Assembly (NCBI GenBank): GCA_021844725.1
Contig: JAKBSX010000012.1
Coordinates: 1 to 16,332, forward strand
Length of the DNA stretch: 16,332 bases
Source of the DNA: Actinomycetes bacterium
GTDB taxonomy: Bacteria; Actinomycetota; Acidimicrobiia; Acidimicrobiales; Acidimicrobiaceae
Direction: 5' to 3'
The notes under the pieces: generated by a model
Told to the model about the DNA's origin: nothing
Seen by the model: the letters and a program-made list of their open reading frames with translations, nothing else
The model's database searches: none
Program-made: the position numbers and the translations under genes
Shown here: positions 1-8,320 of the stretch, one piece after another
Layout: each line of letters starts with the position of its first letter
How positions within the stretch are numbered: position 1 is the first letter of the stretch

Positions 1-1
1 T

Positions 2-1132
2 AGGTCGGTCATCATATTGTCCTCCTCAGACGACGGTGATCTCGTCGCAGATTTTTTCTGTGGCTCTGGCACAACCTTAGCTGTCGCTGAAAAGTTAGGG
101 CGAAAATGGATTGGAAGCGATTTGAGTCGCTTTGCAACCCATACAACCCGCAAACGGCTTATCGACGTTCAACGAGAGTTGAAGAAATCAGGCAAACCAT
201 ACCGATCCTTCGAAATCCTAAATCTAGGCAAGTATGAGCGGCAGTACTTCCTTGGCGTAGATCCATCTCAGCCCGAAGAGGTTAAAGCAGAAGAGTCACG
301 ATCTAGAGAAAACGCATATCTTGATCTCATTCTATCGGCGTATGCTGCCCAACGTTCGAAGCAGACACCCCCATTCCATGGTATCAAAGGTTCTACTGCT
401 GTCTTAGTTGGCCCCGTTGACGCACCCATTACACAAACTATCGTACGAGCTACCGTTGCTGCCGCAAAGAAACTCGGCGTCACAAAGGTGGATATTCTTG
501 GCTTCGAGTTCGAGATGGGAATCAAGCCCGCGATGCAAGACGATGCCCGGGAGCAGGGCGTGACGCTTGCACTTCGATATATCCCTAACGATGTGTTCGA
601 TAAGCGAGCGATGGAGAAGGGACAAGTCAAATTTTATGATGTGGCATACGTCGAAGCAAAAGTGGAGAGCTCAGGGGTAACTGTCAGTGTTGAACTAACC
701 GATTTCGGCGTTTTTTACCGGCAAGAGGACGCTGATATTGCTGCAGCTCAGCTGAAGTCGGGAGGATCGAAAGTCGTCGTGGATAAGGGGCAGATTGTGC
801 GCCTATCCAAGAACAAGAGCGGGGAGGTATCTCATGAGGTGCTTACAAACCAGTGGACCGATTGGATCGACTACTGGGCGGTTGACTTCAACTACGGCCG
901 TCAGAAGGAAGTCATTAGAGTCATCGAAGAGGACGAGGAAAAGCAGGTATGGACTGGAGGGTTTCTCTTTCAGAACGAGTGGCAGTCCTTCCGTACGCGT
1001 AGGGATCGTAATGTAGAGCTTGTCAGTCCTCCTTACGAGTACCCGACTGCGGGCAACTATAAGGTTGCCATAAAGGTCATCGACATCTTTGGTAATGACA
1101 CCACCAAGGTGATTCCGGTACAGGTAGTTTGA
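2..1132 (+). CDS. mod: Type III-like DNA methyltransferase (Mod), 3' part only
   Basis: C-terminal part of a site-specific DNA methyltransferase; the frame is open to the left edge, so the start lies outside the window. The visible 376 residues begin just before motif I (DFFCGSGTT, about residues 17-25), the S-adenosylmethionine site, followed by IGSDL (motif II-like). Motif I this late in the protein, with the DPPY motif expected upstream, is the beta-class order seen in type III Mod subunits. The remaining ~330 residues are a long C-terminal extension ending in a beta-rich stretch ([16 protein letters not shown]). The TGA stop is one base before the ATG of the restriction gene, so the two are almost certainly co-translated. 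In such systems Mod recognises and methylates the site and guides the nuclease partner. The family call is firm; target sequence and methylated base cannot be read from this part. Confidence 0.9.
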   Translation, partial: RSVIILSSSDDGDLVADFFCGSGTTLAVAEKLGRKWIGSDLSRFATHTTRKRLIDVQRELKKSGKPYRSFEILNLGKYERQYFLGVDPSQPEEVKAEESRSRENAYLDLILSAYAAQRSKQTPPFHGIKGSTAVLVGPVDAPITQTIVRATVAAAKKLGVTKVDILGFEFEMGIKPAMQDDAREQGVTLALRYIPNDVFDKRAMEKGQVKFYDVAYVEAKVESSGVTVSVELTDFGVFYRQEDADIAAAQLKSGGSKVVVDKGQIVRLSKNKSGEVSHEVLTNQWTDWIDYWAVDFNYGRQKEVIRVIEEDEEKQVWTGGFLFQNEWQSFRTRRDRNVELVSPPYEYPTAGNYKVAIKVIDIFGNDTTKVIPVQVV

Positions 1133-1133
1133 G

Positions 1134-3863
1134 ATGCCAATCTCTCCGGATTTTCCTAAAGACCCTTATGTGATACTCCCGCCTGAGATACGTTGGTACC
1201 CGGGCGAAGAAGCTCTGTTCCCCGACACAATCAACGCACTCATGCCCCCATTGGTAGCAAAAGTGAGACAAGGGGTTCATGAGTGGCGAGCGGGGGGATA
1301 CCAAGGATGCTCAACGACGACCAAGGCGCTCCTGAGTCACTGGTTCGACCAGTCCCACGAGATCGAATACGTAGATGACGCTACTCGAGAGTTTAAGTAC
1401 TACTTCGCGCAGAGAGAAGCAGTCGAAGCGGCAGTCTGGCTCTACGAGGTAGAGAAAGCCAGAGAGCCGTATTCTCTAATGAAGTACGACAGCACCGGAC
1501 GTGTGGCTAGGGGCATGTTCGCAGAGGATTGGTGTCGGTACGTTTTCAAGCTTGCTACGGGGGTGGGCAAGACGAAAGTACTGAGCTTGCTTATGGCTTG
1601 GTCATACTTCCACAAGATCTACGAAACTAATAGCGATCTATCAACCAACTTTTTGCTGATTGCACCGAACATAATCGTGCTTGACCGACTTAAAGACGAC
1701 TTCGAAGGCCTTCGCATCTTTCAAAATGATCCCGTGATACCATCGAACGGGTATGCAGGCCGAAACTGGCATGATGACTTTCAGGTTTCTGTTCATCTCC
1801 AGGACGAAATAGGCCGGATATCTACGACGGGAAACCTTTTTCTCACGAATATTCATCGCATCTATGAAGGACCAGCTCCTGCTAGCCTCGCCGATGTGGA
1901 TCTAACTAATTACTTTCTTGGTGTAAAACCGACCGGAAAGACTACTGACCGGGGTGTTGATCTTGGGAACGTAGTTAGGACGCTAAATGATCTCGTGATC
2001 TTAAACGACGAAGCTCACCATATCCATGACCCTTCACTCGCATGGTTCCGGGCCATTGAAGACTTGTCGCTGCGTCTTCGTCAGAAGGGGTCCAAGCTAT
2101 CTGCACAATTTGATGTAACCGCCACGCCGAGACACGACAATGGAGCCGTATTTGTCGAGACAGTCTGTTCCTACCCTCTAGTCGAAGCAATCCGTCAGGG
2201 CATCGTAAAGGTCCCAGTTCTACCTGACGAAGCATCGAGGTCGAAACTTGTCGAACACCCAAGTAATAACGTGGCAGAGCAGTTTGCCGACCACATCAAA
2301 CTTGGTTATTTGGAATGGAGGAAATATTACGATGAGCTCCTACTAGCAGGCAAAAAGGCCATCTTATTTGTCATGACCACCGTAACTCGGGAAAGTGACG
2401 AGGTTGCTCAATACATGCGACAGGAGTTCCCGGATCTTGCAGAGTCCATTTTGGTGATCCACACGAACAGTAATGGCGAAATCAAGGAAGGTAGTTCGGG
2501 TAAGGCTGGAAAAGAAGAGCTTGAACGACTGCGCGAAGCAAGTCGAAGCATCGATGACCCATCCAGTCCCTACAAGGTGGTCATTAGTGTACTCATGCTT
2601 CGAGAAGGATGGGATGTAAAGAACGTTGTGGCAATGGTTGGGTTGCGACCATTCACTGCCCAAAGCAACATCCTACCCGAGCAGACCCTCGGGCGAGGAT
2701 TGCGCCGAATGTTCCGTGACTCACTGGGGTTAACAGAGTACGTATCGATCGTCGGAACACCAGCTTTTCTCGATTTCGTTGAGAGCATTCGCTCCGAAGG
2801 AGTCGAGCTTGGACAGGTTCCAATGGGGCCTAATTCCCAACCCTTGGGACCACTCGCGATCAATGTAGATCGTGACAATACCAAGAAGAATATCGATGCT
2901 CTCGACATCGAATTACCACAGCTCTCGCCTCGGATCGAACGTCAAACGAAGAACTTTGACGATATCAACCTTGCATCTATGGACAGACTGAGGCTGCCAG
3001 TCCGGCAGTTCACCGAACAGGAGCAACGGGAGATTGTGTTCCGGGAAATGGATACCGAAGAAGTCACATGGATGACCGACCTAGGACAGGATGCCACTCC
3101 GATTCCTCAGGTACTCATCGCATACTTTGTCAATGGCGTCATGCGTCATCTACACCTCGTCGGAGGACAAGACATTCTCTTTGGGAAGATGAAGGCTTAT
3201 GTTTCAAATTATCTGTTTGAGGAACCGGTAGACCTGAACGATCTGAACGTCGTTCGTAATCTGTCGGAAACGTCAACAAGGACAGCTCTGCACGATGCTT
3301 TCATCAAAGAGATAAACTCGCTTCGAATCAATCCGTCCGGAAGTACCTTCAATGGTCGCATCAAGTTTTCTGATATAAAACCTTACGAGGTTTCCCGGAA
3401 GAACTACTTCTTCGCCTCTAAGTCCGTATTCGACAAGCTAGTGTGCGACAACGATGATGAGATGCTGTTCGCCACGTTCCTTGAACATAAGGCTGACGAC
3501 GTAGCATCATTCGTGAAAAACCAAGTGCGCAACAAATTCTTTTCTATTGAGTACGTAAAGTCATCGGGTGACATGGGCGATTACTACCCGGATTTCATTG
3601 TAAAAACCGCCGATGGGTCTATATGGATCATTGAGACGAAGGGTGCCGAAGACGTAGATGTACTTCCAAAGTGGAATCGCCTCAAGATGTGGTGTGACGA
3701 TGCAAGCGCTGCCGATCCTGCAGGTAGAACGTTCCGCCCTCTCTACGTCCTACACGAAAAGTTCAAGAGACAGCAGTACTCGTCTTTTGCCGAGCTAATT
3801 TCGATCTTTGAGAAGGAGCGGCCAACGAGTCAGAGTAGCCTTTTAGATGGTACCACTACTTAG
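1134..3863 (+). CDS. res: Type III-like restriction subunit (Res): SF2 helicase plus PD-ExK nuclease
   Basis: Complete 909-aa helicase-nuclease that cuts unmethylated foreign DNA together with the upstream methyltransferase. Superfamily 2 motifs are in order: Walker A ATGVGKT (141-147), DEAH box NDEAHH (291-296), motif III TATP (329-332), a REGWDV segment (490-495) and motif VI QTLGRGLRR (517-525). A C-terminal nuclease domain follows: YYPD (817-820) and ETK (834-836) form a PD-...-ExK catalytic set. Length and layout fit type III Res proteins; the wording of the motifs reminds me of the group annotated as BPTD_3080 family restriction endonucleases (from memory, not searched). The ATG at 1134 is chosen because it follows the mod stop by one base; no strong ribosome site is seen, which suggests translational coupling. 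No frameshift or lost catalytic residue, so it looks functional. Confidence 0.93.
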   Translation: MPISPDFPKDPYVILPPEIRWYPGEEALFPDTINALMPPLVAKVRQGVHEWRAGGYQGCSTTTKALLSHWFDQSHEIEYVDDATREFKYYFAQREAVEAAVWLYEVEKAREPYSLMKYDSTGRVARGMFAEDWCRYVFKLATGVGKTKVLSLLMAWSYFHKIYETNSDLSTNFLLIAPNIIVLDRLKDDFEGLRIFQNDPVIPSNGYAGRNWHDDFQVSVHLQDEIGRISTTGNLFLTNIHRIYEGPAPASLADVDLTNYFLGVKPTGKTTDRGVDLGNVVRTLNDLVILNDEAHHIHDPSLAWFRAIEDLSLRLRQKGSKLSAQFDVTATPRHDNGAVFVETVCSYPLVEAIRQGIVKVPVLPDEASRSKLVEHPSNNVAEQFADHIKLGYLEWRKYYDELLLAGKKAILFVMTTVTRESDEVAQYMRQEFPDLAESILVIHTNSNGEIKEGSSGKAGKEELERLREASRSIDDPSSPYKVVISVLMLREGWDVKNVVAMVGLRPFTAQSNILPEQTLGRGLRRMFRDSLGLTEYVSIVGTPAFLDFVESIRSEGVELGQVPMGPNSQPLGPLAINVDRDNTKKNIDALDIELPQLSPRIERQTKNFDDINLASMDRLRLPVRQFTEQEQREIVFREMDTEEVTWMTDLGQDATPIPQVLIAYFVNGVMRHLHLVGGQDILFGKMKAYVSNYLFEEPVDLNDLNVVRNLSETSTRTALHDAFIKEINSLRINPSGSTFNGRIKFSDIKPYEVSRKNYFFASKSVFDKLVCDNDDEMLFATFLEHKADDVASFVKNQVRNKFFSIEYVKSSGDMGDYYPDFIVKTADGSIWIIETKGAEDVDVLPKWNRLKMWCDDASAADPAGRTFRPLYVLHEKFKRQQYSSFAELISIFEKERPTSQSSLLDGTTT

Positions 3864-3910
3864 CTCCAGGCGCTATAGGATAGCGATTCCACCACGCTTG
3901 GCGCCTAGCT
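3862..3910 (+). terminator. Compound hairpin after the restriction gene
   Basis: Directly after the res stop lie an inner perfect hairpin (CGCTAT, loop AGG, ATAGCG; 3871-3885) and an outer near-repeat (AGCTCCAGGCGC facing GCGCCTAGCT, 3862-3910). There is no T-run, so an intrinsic terminator of the E. coli type is not proven. Its position at an operon end makes termination or 3'-end stabilisation the likely role. Confidence 0.4.
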
Positions 3911-3938
3911 GTATGTTGAAAAGCCAAATCGCTCATGG

Positions 3939-3967
3939 TTGACAGCGCTCTCGCTAAACGGTCATAT
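3939..3967 (+). promoter_or_regulatory. Possible promoter, perfect -35 and weak -10
   Basis: TTGACA at 3939-3944 is a perfect sigma70-type -35 box; 17 bases later TCATAT (3962-3967) matches the -10 consensus in only three of six positions. No plus-strand gene follows, only a strong hairpin at 4016-4047, so the product would be a short RNA or antisense transcript. Chance occurrence is quite possible. Confidence 0.2.
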
Positions 3968-4015
3968 CCCAGGTATTCCGAATGAGATAATCTGAACGAT
4001 GGTTATCGGGCAAAG

Positions 4016-4047
4016 CTGCATCTACTGAATCCGATCAGTAGATGCAG
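4016..4047. terminator. 12-bp perfect inverted repeat downstream of the 253-aa gene
   Basis: CTGCATCTACTG (4016-4027) and its exact complement CAGTAGATGCAG (4036-4047) enclose an 8-base loop. It sits 8 bases beyond the stop of the minus-strand gene at 4056 and about 150 bases beyond the plus-strand restriction gene, so it lies between convergent genes, the usual place for a bidirectional terminator. No T-tract on either side, so it could instead be a protein-binding site or a structured RNA element. Confidence 0.45.
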
Positions 4048-4055
4048 TGCTTGAA

Positions 4056-4817
4056 CTATCTTGAATCTCTATCTTCCCACCTGCCATTTTCTTGAGAGTA
4101 GTCGTAGTTGCCTCCGCGAGATAGTATCAGCGGCAGGTTGTCCATAGCATGTCTCAGAATCTTTTTAGAAGATGTTTTCAAGTATGCAGTAGTCGTCATC
4201 CCAAGATCGGAATCAACCACTGTGATAATGAATTCTGATTGAACGGGTTGGGAGTTTCCTGAGGACAAACGATGAACGAAGTGTTTGAGAGATTCATATA
4301 TGTAGGATCCAAGGATTGCTGATGAGAGGTTCGGTGCCTGGGATACTACCAGGTCTACTATAGCTCGTGGTAAATCCGCGAACTGATAGATACGTCTTCC
4401 GCACGTAGTAAGTTCATGCTCAGACATCGCTCTGCATGCTTCACGAATCTGGTCATCTGAGAACCAGTGAGCATCGGCTCCTATGATGACCGAAGGAGTC
4501 ACTGCACTGCCACCAAAAATGTTACGCGTTATAGTAGGCGAGAACCCCGAAAGACTATTCCAATTGTTTTCTATCCACTCGTCTTGATCGACCTCTATGG
4601 TCACCCACACGCCAAGATATCCGTCGTCATCGGTCCTCAGCGCCGTATTTAAGAGGGTTACGGTAGAAGTGATTCTGGGATCATGATTGACTCCAAATGG
4701 GAGACCATTTCGAATTCGTAATTCAAGGTGTCTGATATCATCTTCGGAGAATACAAAACCACCGTAAGCTTGCATCGGACGCGTTGACGCTAGTAAACCT
4801 TCAAGACGATAACACAC
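4056..4817 (-). CDS. Unknown 253-aa protein; N-terminus resembles HK97-type prohead protease
   Basis: I do not firmly recognise this protein. The start is GTG with an AGGAC-like ribosome site; an in-frame TAA lies five codons upstream, so no longer start exists. The N-terminal ~120 residues read like a viral prohead-protease fold: RLEGLLAS at the start, NHDP (44-47), DDDGYLGVWV (63-72), and SGFSP (90-94). His45 and Ser90 are 45 residues apart, close to the His-Ser spacing of HK97 protease as I recall it; this is inference only. The C-terminal part carries ADAHWFSDDQI and an alternating segment ending GGNYDYSQENGRWE. No capsid or portal gene is adjacent, so it is not part of a recognisable phage module. 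No signal peptide or membrane segment. It could equally be an unrelated accessory or defence protein. Confidence 0.6.
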   Translation of the reverse strand: MCYRLEGLLASTRPMQAYGGFVFSEDDIRHLELRIRNGLPFGVNHDPRITSTVTLLNTALRTDDDGYLGVWVTIEVDQDEWIENNWNSLSGFSPTITRNIFGGSAVTPSVIIGADAHWFSDDQIREACRAMSEHELTTCGRRIYQFADLPRAIVDLVVSQAPNLSSAILGSYIYESLKHFVHRLSSGNSQPVQSEFIITVVDSDLGMTTTAYLKTSSKKILRHAMDNLPLILSRGGNYDYSQENGRWEDRDSR

Positions 4818-5245
4818 AAGAGTCCTATCTTAGCTCAGATTCGTGCACTTAGTGTACATCAAGATCTTGACTAGAGGTAAGCTGCCCCAATTTGGAGTTC
4901 GGCGCACCCCCTTGGTGGGCTCTATTCCAGTTGATGCTCTGGACGACATTTCGTATTTACTCGTAACATGAGGGTGATTTGGCAAAATAGACAATTGGCG
5001 GCATTGCGGAAGTTCAGGTACACCCTCAAAAGCACCAACAAAGTGGCATCAACGCACAGCGACTTCTTCGTGATAGCCGGCTTAGAAATTTGTCTGGCTA
5101 TACGTCGGCAATAGTGGTGATTGTCCCAGTATAATTCACGTACCCGCTGTCTTGAGTGAGGCAGCTATCCTCAATAGCTTTGGCCCCTCAGTTGCGCACG
5201 AAAATAACACTCGATTCCAATAGTCGGTTCAGAAGGTGCTGGCGG
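4818..5245. other. Gene-poor stretch between two minus-strand units
   Basis: About 430 bases with no convincing gene. A 48-codon frame (4968-5114, plus) starts with ATG but lacks a ribosome site and family signal. The 12-bp palindrome at 4859-4870 is the only clear structure, and the promoter of the 253-aa gene is expected at the left end. Possibly decayed mobile DNA. Confidence 0.4.
4859..4870. promoter_or_regulatory. Perfect 12-bp palindrome upstream of the 253-aa gene
   Basis: TCAAGATCTTGA reads identically on both strands and lies about 42 bases upstream of the GTG start of the minus-strand gene, where an operator could sit. No regulator gene is next to it and only one copy was seen, so an operator role is speculation. 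Confidence 0.2.
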
Positions 5246-5656
5246 CTATGGTACGATTCCCATGATATAGTTCTCAGTCGCCACCGGATTGTCCTCAGGA
5301 GCCAACTCACGGCCGAATCGCCACTTTCCATCCGGTCGTTGCCAAGTAACGCCAACCATCCCTGGGGAGAAATGAAAGTCAGCAAACGGAAGAGCCTCTA
5401 AATCAAGTTTCTTTTCCGGTCTCACCGGAACGCCCACGTACTGATTTATAGCGGGATCAAGATTCGGTGGAATGTCTGGCCACGTTCCCCTCATCAATAC
5501 GCCATTCCAAAATAACCACACTTCAATATCGATAGCTGCCAAGGTTCCGCTCACGGGCCTAACCATGACGGTCCCGTTAGATGGAACTCGCCGGAGGACC
5601 TCACCGCTAACTTCAGCCTCTAACCTTGGGTACGTACTAGCCAGTTGTGCCATCAT
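5246..5656 (-). CDS. Hypothetical soluble protein, 136 aa, downstream of a membrane protein
   Basis: Not assigned to a family. The composition is protein-like (RVPSNGTVMVRPVSG, WQRPDGKWRFGREL) and predicts an all-beta or mixed soluble domain with many Pro and aromatic residues and no membrane segment. It begins ATGATG inside the last codons of the upstream 65-aa membrane-protein gene, overlapping by 20 bases, so the pair is probably translationally coupled; a GAGG sequence lies upstream but rather far from the start. The WQRPDGKW segment resembles the end of actinobacterial proteins that join a membrane helix to a ligand-binding-like domain in one chain, so these two frames may be a split or frameshifted version of one protein. 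Function unknown. Confidence 0.55.
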   Translation of the reverse strand: MMAQLASTYPRLEAEVSGEVLRRVPSNGTVMVRPVSGTLAAIDIEVWLFWNGVLMRGTWPDIPPNLDPAINQYVGVPVRPEKKLDLEALPFADFHFSPGMVGVTWQRPDGKWRFGRELAPEDNPVATENYIMGIVP

Positions 5657-5834
5657 TAGATGGCTTTGGACCTCTGATACTATGCGCTGCTGACTCGGCG
5701 GCCCTGGATGCTAGATATGCAGCTCGGCTGGATGCTATTCCGATACTAACTGCACCGACAACGGCCAGGGCTGAGACCAGCGCTGCAGTCGCCGTCCATG
5801 CAGAGGTGTTCAATCCCCAAAAAATATCTGGCAC
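5637..5834 (-). CDS. Small membrane protein, 65 aa
   Basis: Small protein with one clear membrane helix (about residues 13-34, AALVSALAVVGAVSIGIAS) followed by an Ala-rich amphipathic helix (SSRAAYLASRAAESAAH) and a short polar tail. The start is taken as GTG; the open frame continues 13 sense codons further to a TAG without an ATG, and the ribosome site is weak, so the start is uncertain. It overlaps the next gene by 20 bases. Helix-plus-Ala-rich linker followed by a soluble domain suggests a membrane anchor for the 136-aa protein, either as a separate subunit or as the broken N-terminus of one polypeptide. No function is recognised. Confidence 0.5.
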   Translation of the reverse strand: MPDIFWGLNTSAWTATAALVSALAVVGAVSIGIASSRAAYLASRAAESAAHSIRGPKPSNDGTTG

Positions 5835-6480
5835 CTTGATAGCATATACTTGGCGGAGCAGTCTTTTTTCACTCGGCGGCTACGCCTTGACGCCCGAAAA
5901 TTCCGATAAAGACCGACCGTCTCGACACTAACACTGGGAAGAAGATGAAGGGACAACCTAATCTGATACAGGATCCAGATCTCCCAACAATGCTTGAGTC
6001 GAATGCATCATCGGAGAAACCCAACATTAGCCCAACAAAGTCGTTTCATTTAGCATCTAATTGTTGCTTGTTCCTACCGTGATGCTGCCAAAACCATGCT
6101 TATACCTGCTTATATGCAATCATCTGACGCTAACAATTGCCATTTGAAACGAGTTTTATCTGCCTTTGGATCAGGAGGTTCGAATGGACAAGTCTTTCTG
6201 CCCATGCACCTTGCAAGCTATGTTCAGAATCGCCAAGGGGCCCAATTGAATGTCAAAATCTGGATGTCTATGGAAGTATCGAACTCCGCAAATCGTACAG
6301 AAAGAACTCGAACGAACTTTTCTATCTTAAATGAGAATTCCCAGTTTCAATTTCAGCTCACCACGCCAATCCTCCGCTACCATTGGGGTAACTAAAGCGA
6401 TATAACTCGATAGGATGTCGAGCTGAGTTTGTCACTCCTTCATTGTGTACCTGATTCGTTGGAGGGATGCTAGGAGTTAT
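5835..6480. other. Gene-poor stretch upstream of the HEPN gene
   Basis: About 645 bases without a confident gene. Two overlapping plus-strand frames exist (6096-6395 and 6137-6334); the second ends in a protein-like stretch (DVYGSIELRKSYRKN), but neither has a good ribosome site or family signal. I read this as decayed sequence plus the leader of the HEPN gene. Confidence 0.4.
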
Positions 6481-7950
6481 ATGTCTCATAATGATCCGAA
6501 GGGCGGAATGGAAGAGGGTTTCTCACCCGACGACGCAAAGTTTACAGTGATTGGCACCGCGCTTTCTCGATTCTTACTCCAACTTGACGACTACCGAATG
6601 GTTTGGCGACTATCTAAAAATCGTGGCGATCGAAATGCCAGTATGTCCCCACGGCTTCTTGGTCTGCGTCGTAATCTGAGTGCGGATGAGCAGAGACGGG
6701 CGGAAAAAGCTGCGTCAGATCTGAAGGGCGATGTGAGGAATGATTTGAAGACTCTGATAGAGTCGGTTCCAACAGAAGAAGCCACTGATAGAAAACACTA
6801 TCCAGTCGCTCCCGAGCAACTTGCCGTGTTGGGTCTTGTTAGTGGACGCAACGAGGTGGAGGAGCGCAGGAAGCAGCTGTTTCGCAACTGCGGTAATGAC
6901 CCAGCGGTTGTGAGATATGCACTTGAACATCTTGCCTGGAGTAACCGTGATCCGTTTGGAATACTTTTCGGTCGGCTGCTCCTTCCCTCGATTGTCGCAT
7001 CCTTTGAAGAATTACTTGCAGCACTGTTTCGGCTTTGGCTTACTGTTTATCCAAATGCATTTGGTGGCGCTGACCAGAAAGAGAGCGTCCAAGAAATGAC
7101 GTCTTATGCTTCTGTCGACGACATAAAGCGTTTGGTGATCGATAAGCGGGTTGATGGCTTTATGCACGAAGGTCTTAGGCAGTGGGAGGAATTGCTGAAG
7201 AAGGAAGTAAAGATGTCTCTGGATGAGATGTCGAGAGATTGGCCCCGTGTTCAGGAGATCTTCGCTAGACGTAATTCTCTTATCCATAGCGGTGGTTTAG
7301 TGGACAATACGTATATGAAACAGCTTCCCGAGGAACTTGATAGACCAACTTTCGGCACTCCCCTCACATGCGATGCAGAATATATTCATGAGGCATTTGA
7401 CCTTGTCGAACAGCTAGGAACTGCTCTTTCGATTGCTTGGGTCGTAAAATTGGCAAAACAATCTCTTTTCACTCCTAGCATCGCCATAGATCCCGTATAT
7501 CGTGCTCTTCAAGACGAGCGATGGCGAGACGCAAAGAAGTTCGCAGACTTGGTACTTGGTAGCTTCGAATCAGGAGATGACTGTGAGATATTGCGGGTCA
7601 ACCTTTGGATGGCGCGTCAGCAGCTAGACGAAGATCCTGATGAAGTAGCAGCGGAAATGGAAGCTTGGCAGCCGCCTGCTGACGACGCGAGATTCAAGTT
7701 TGCGAGAGCCGCTCTAATGCATGACGAGCATGAGTGTGTGGTGATCGTCAACGACATTCAAAAACGTGACGCTTCGCTACTGAGCGAAATTGCCGAGTGG
7801 CCATTAACTAAGCGCATGAGGGAGGAGTCCCCCTTCTTCTCAAGGCAGCTGACATTGGTGCTGAAGCGTCAGCAGAAAACTCGGTTGTCGAGTCCGTCCT
7901 CGTTTCGCTCAAAAAGGGGCAAAACTGCGAAAAGCAGGCGACGCAAATAG
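6481..7950 (+). CDS. HEPN-domain protein, probable ribonuclease, 489 aa
   Basis: The start is the ATG at 6481, with AGGAG at 6472-6476 in ideal position; an in-frame GTG 36 bases upstream has no such site. The middle of the protein carries a HEPN-like helical domain: a long helix (LLLPSIVASFEELLAALFRL, about 166-185), further helices, then FARRNSLIHSGG (261-272). Arg264 and His269 form the R-N-x3-H signature of HEPN ribonucleases such as those in Abi and toxin proteins. Residues 1-150 are mostly helical and unassigned; the C-terminal ~150 residues (YRALQDERWRDAKKFADLVL onwards) look like TPR-type helical repeats, followed by a very basic tail rich in Lys and Arg. Isolated gene, between a gene-poor stretch and a lone hicB. 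A role as an RNA-cutting defence protein is inferred from the motif and island context, not shown. Confidence 0.7.
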   Translation: MSHNDPKGGMEEGFSPDDAKFTVIGTALSRFLLQLDDYRMVWRLSKNRGDRNASMSPRLLGLRRNLSADEQRRAEKAASDLKGDVRNDLKTLIESVPTEEATDRKHYPVAPEQLAVLGLVSGRNEVEERRKQLFRNCGNDPAVVRYALEHLAWSNRDPFGILFGRLLLPSIVASFEELLAALFRLWLTVYPNAFGGADQKESVQEMTSYASVDDIKRLVIDKRVDGFMHEGLRQWEELLKKEVKMSLDEMSRDWPRVQEIFARRNSLIHSGGLVDNTYMKQLPEELDRPTFGTPLTCDAEYIHEAFDLVEQLGTALSIAWVVKLAKQSLFTPSIAIDPVYRALQDERWRDAKKFADLVLGSFESGDDCEILRVNLWMARQQLDEDPDEVAAEMEAWQPPADDARFKFARAALMHDEHECVVIVNDIQKRDASLLSEIAEWPLTKRMREESPFFSRQLTLVLKRQQKTRLSSPSSFRSKRGKTAKSRRRK

Positions 7951-8320
7951 GTGTAGTATTCCATGCGTATAACCGGTAAGAAAGATTTCCATTCAATTGT
8001 TCGGTAGAAACTATTGCTAGGATTATTGAACCGTCAGTGGATATAACTCTTCTGAAGGGCTTGCCACTATTACGCATCTATCTGGCATTGTGCATGAGTT
8101 TAGTCACCAGATTTTCTATAATTACTTTCGTGAGGGCAAGGATCAAGAACTCCAAAGGTCTCCACAAGCGACATTGGCTTGTATGGATTCTAGATTCGTT
8201 TATCAGCTCAAGAAAATGACAGAACCCGGTTGATGGAGATGAACCATCACCCAATAGGCTATCCAACAAATACGTCTAATGGTGCCGAAATTGTAATTGT
8301 TTGCTGTTTTTAGCCAAGCG
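7951..8320. other. Gene-free stretch between the HEPN gene and hicB
   Basis: About 370 bases between convergent genes. I found no credible coding frame on either strand and in particular no HicA toxin. An imperfect inverted repeat (GGTTGATGG around 8229 and CCATCACC around 8245) is the only structure noticed. Confidence 0.45.

Noticed and set aside
268..630. 120-aa minus-strand frame inside the methyltransferase gene
   Set aside because: Fully antisense to a well-supported coding frame with no ribosome site; a shadow.
4900..4960. Transposase-like residues on the minus strand (INWNRAHQGG)
   Set aside because: Too short and too unlike an IS3 OrfB end to support a mobile element call.
6096..6395. 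99-aa and 65-aa plus-strand frames upstream of the HEPN gene
   Set aside because: They overlap in different frames, lack ribosome sites and show no family features.
7951..8320. Search for a HicA toxin downstream of hicB
   Set aside because: The minus-strand frame at 8078-8269 has none of the HicA features (no GSH motif, no suitable fold pattern).
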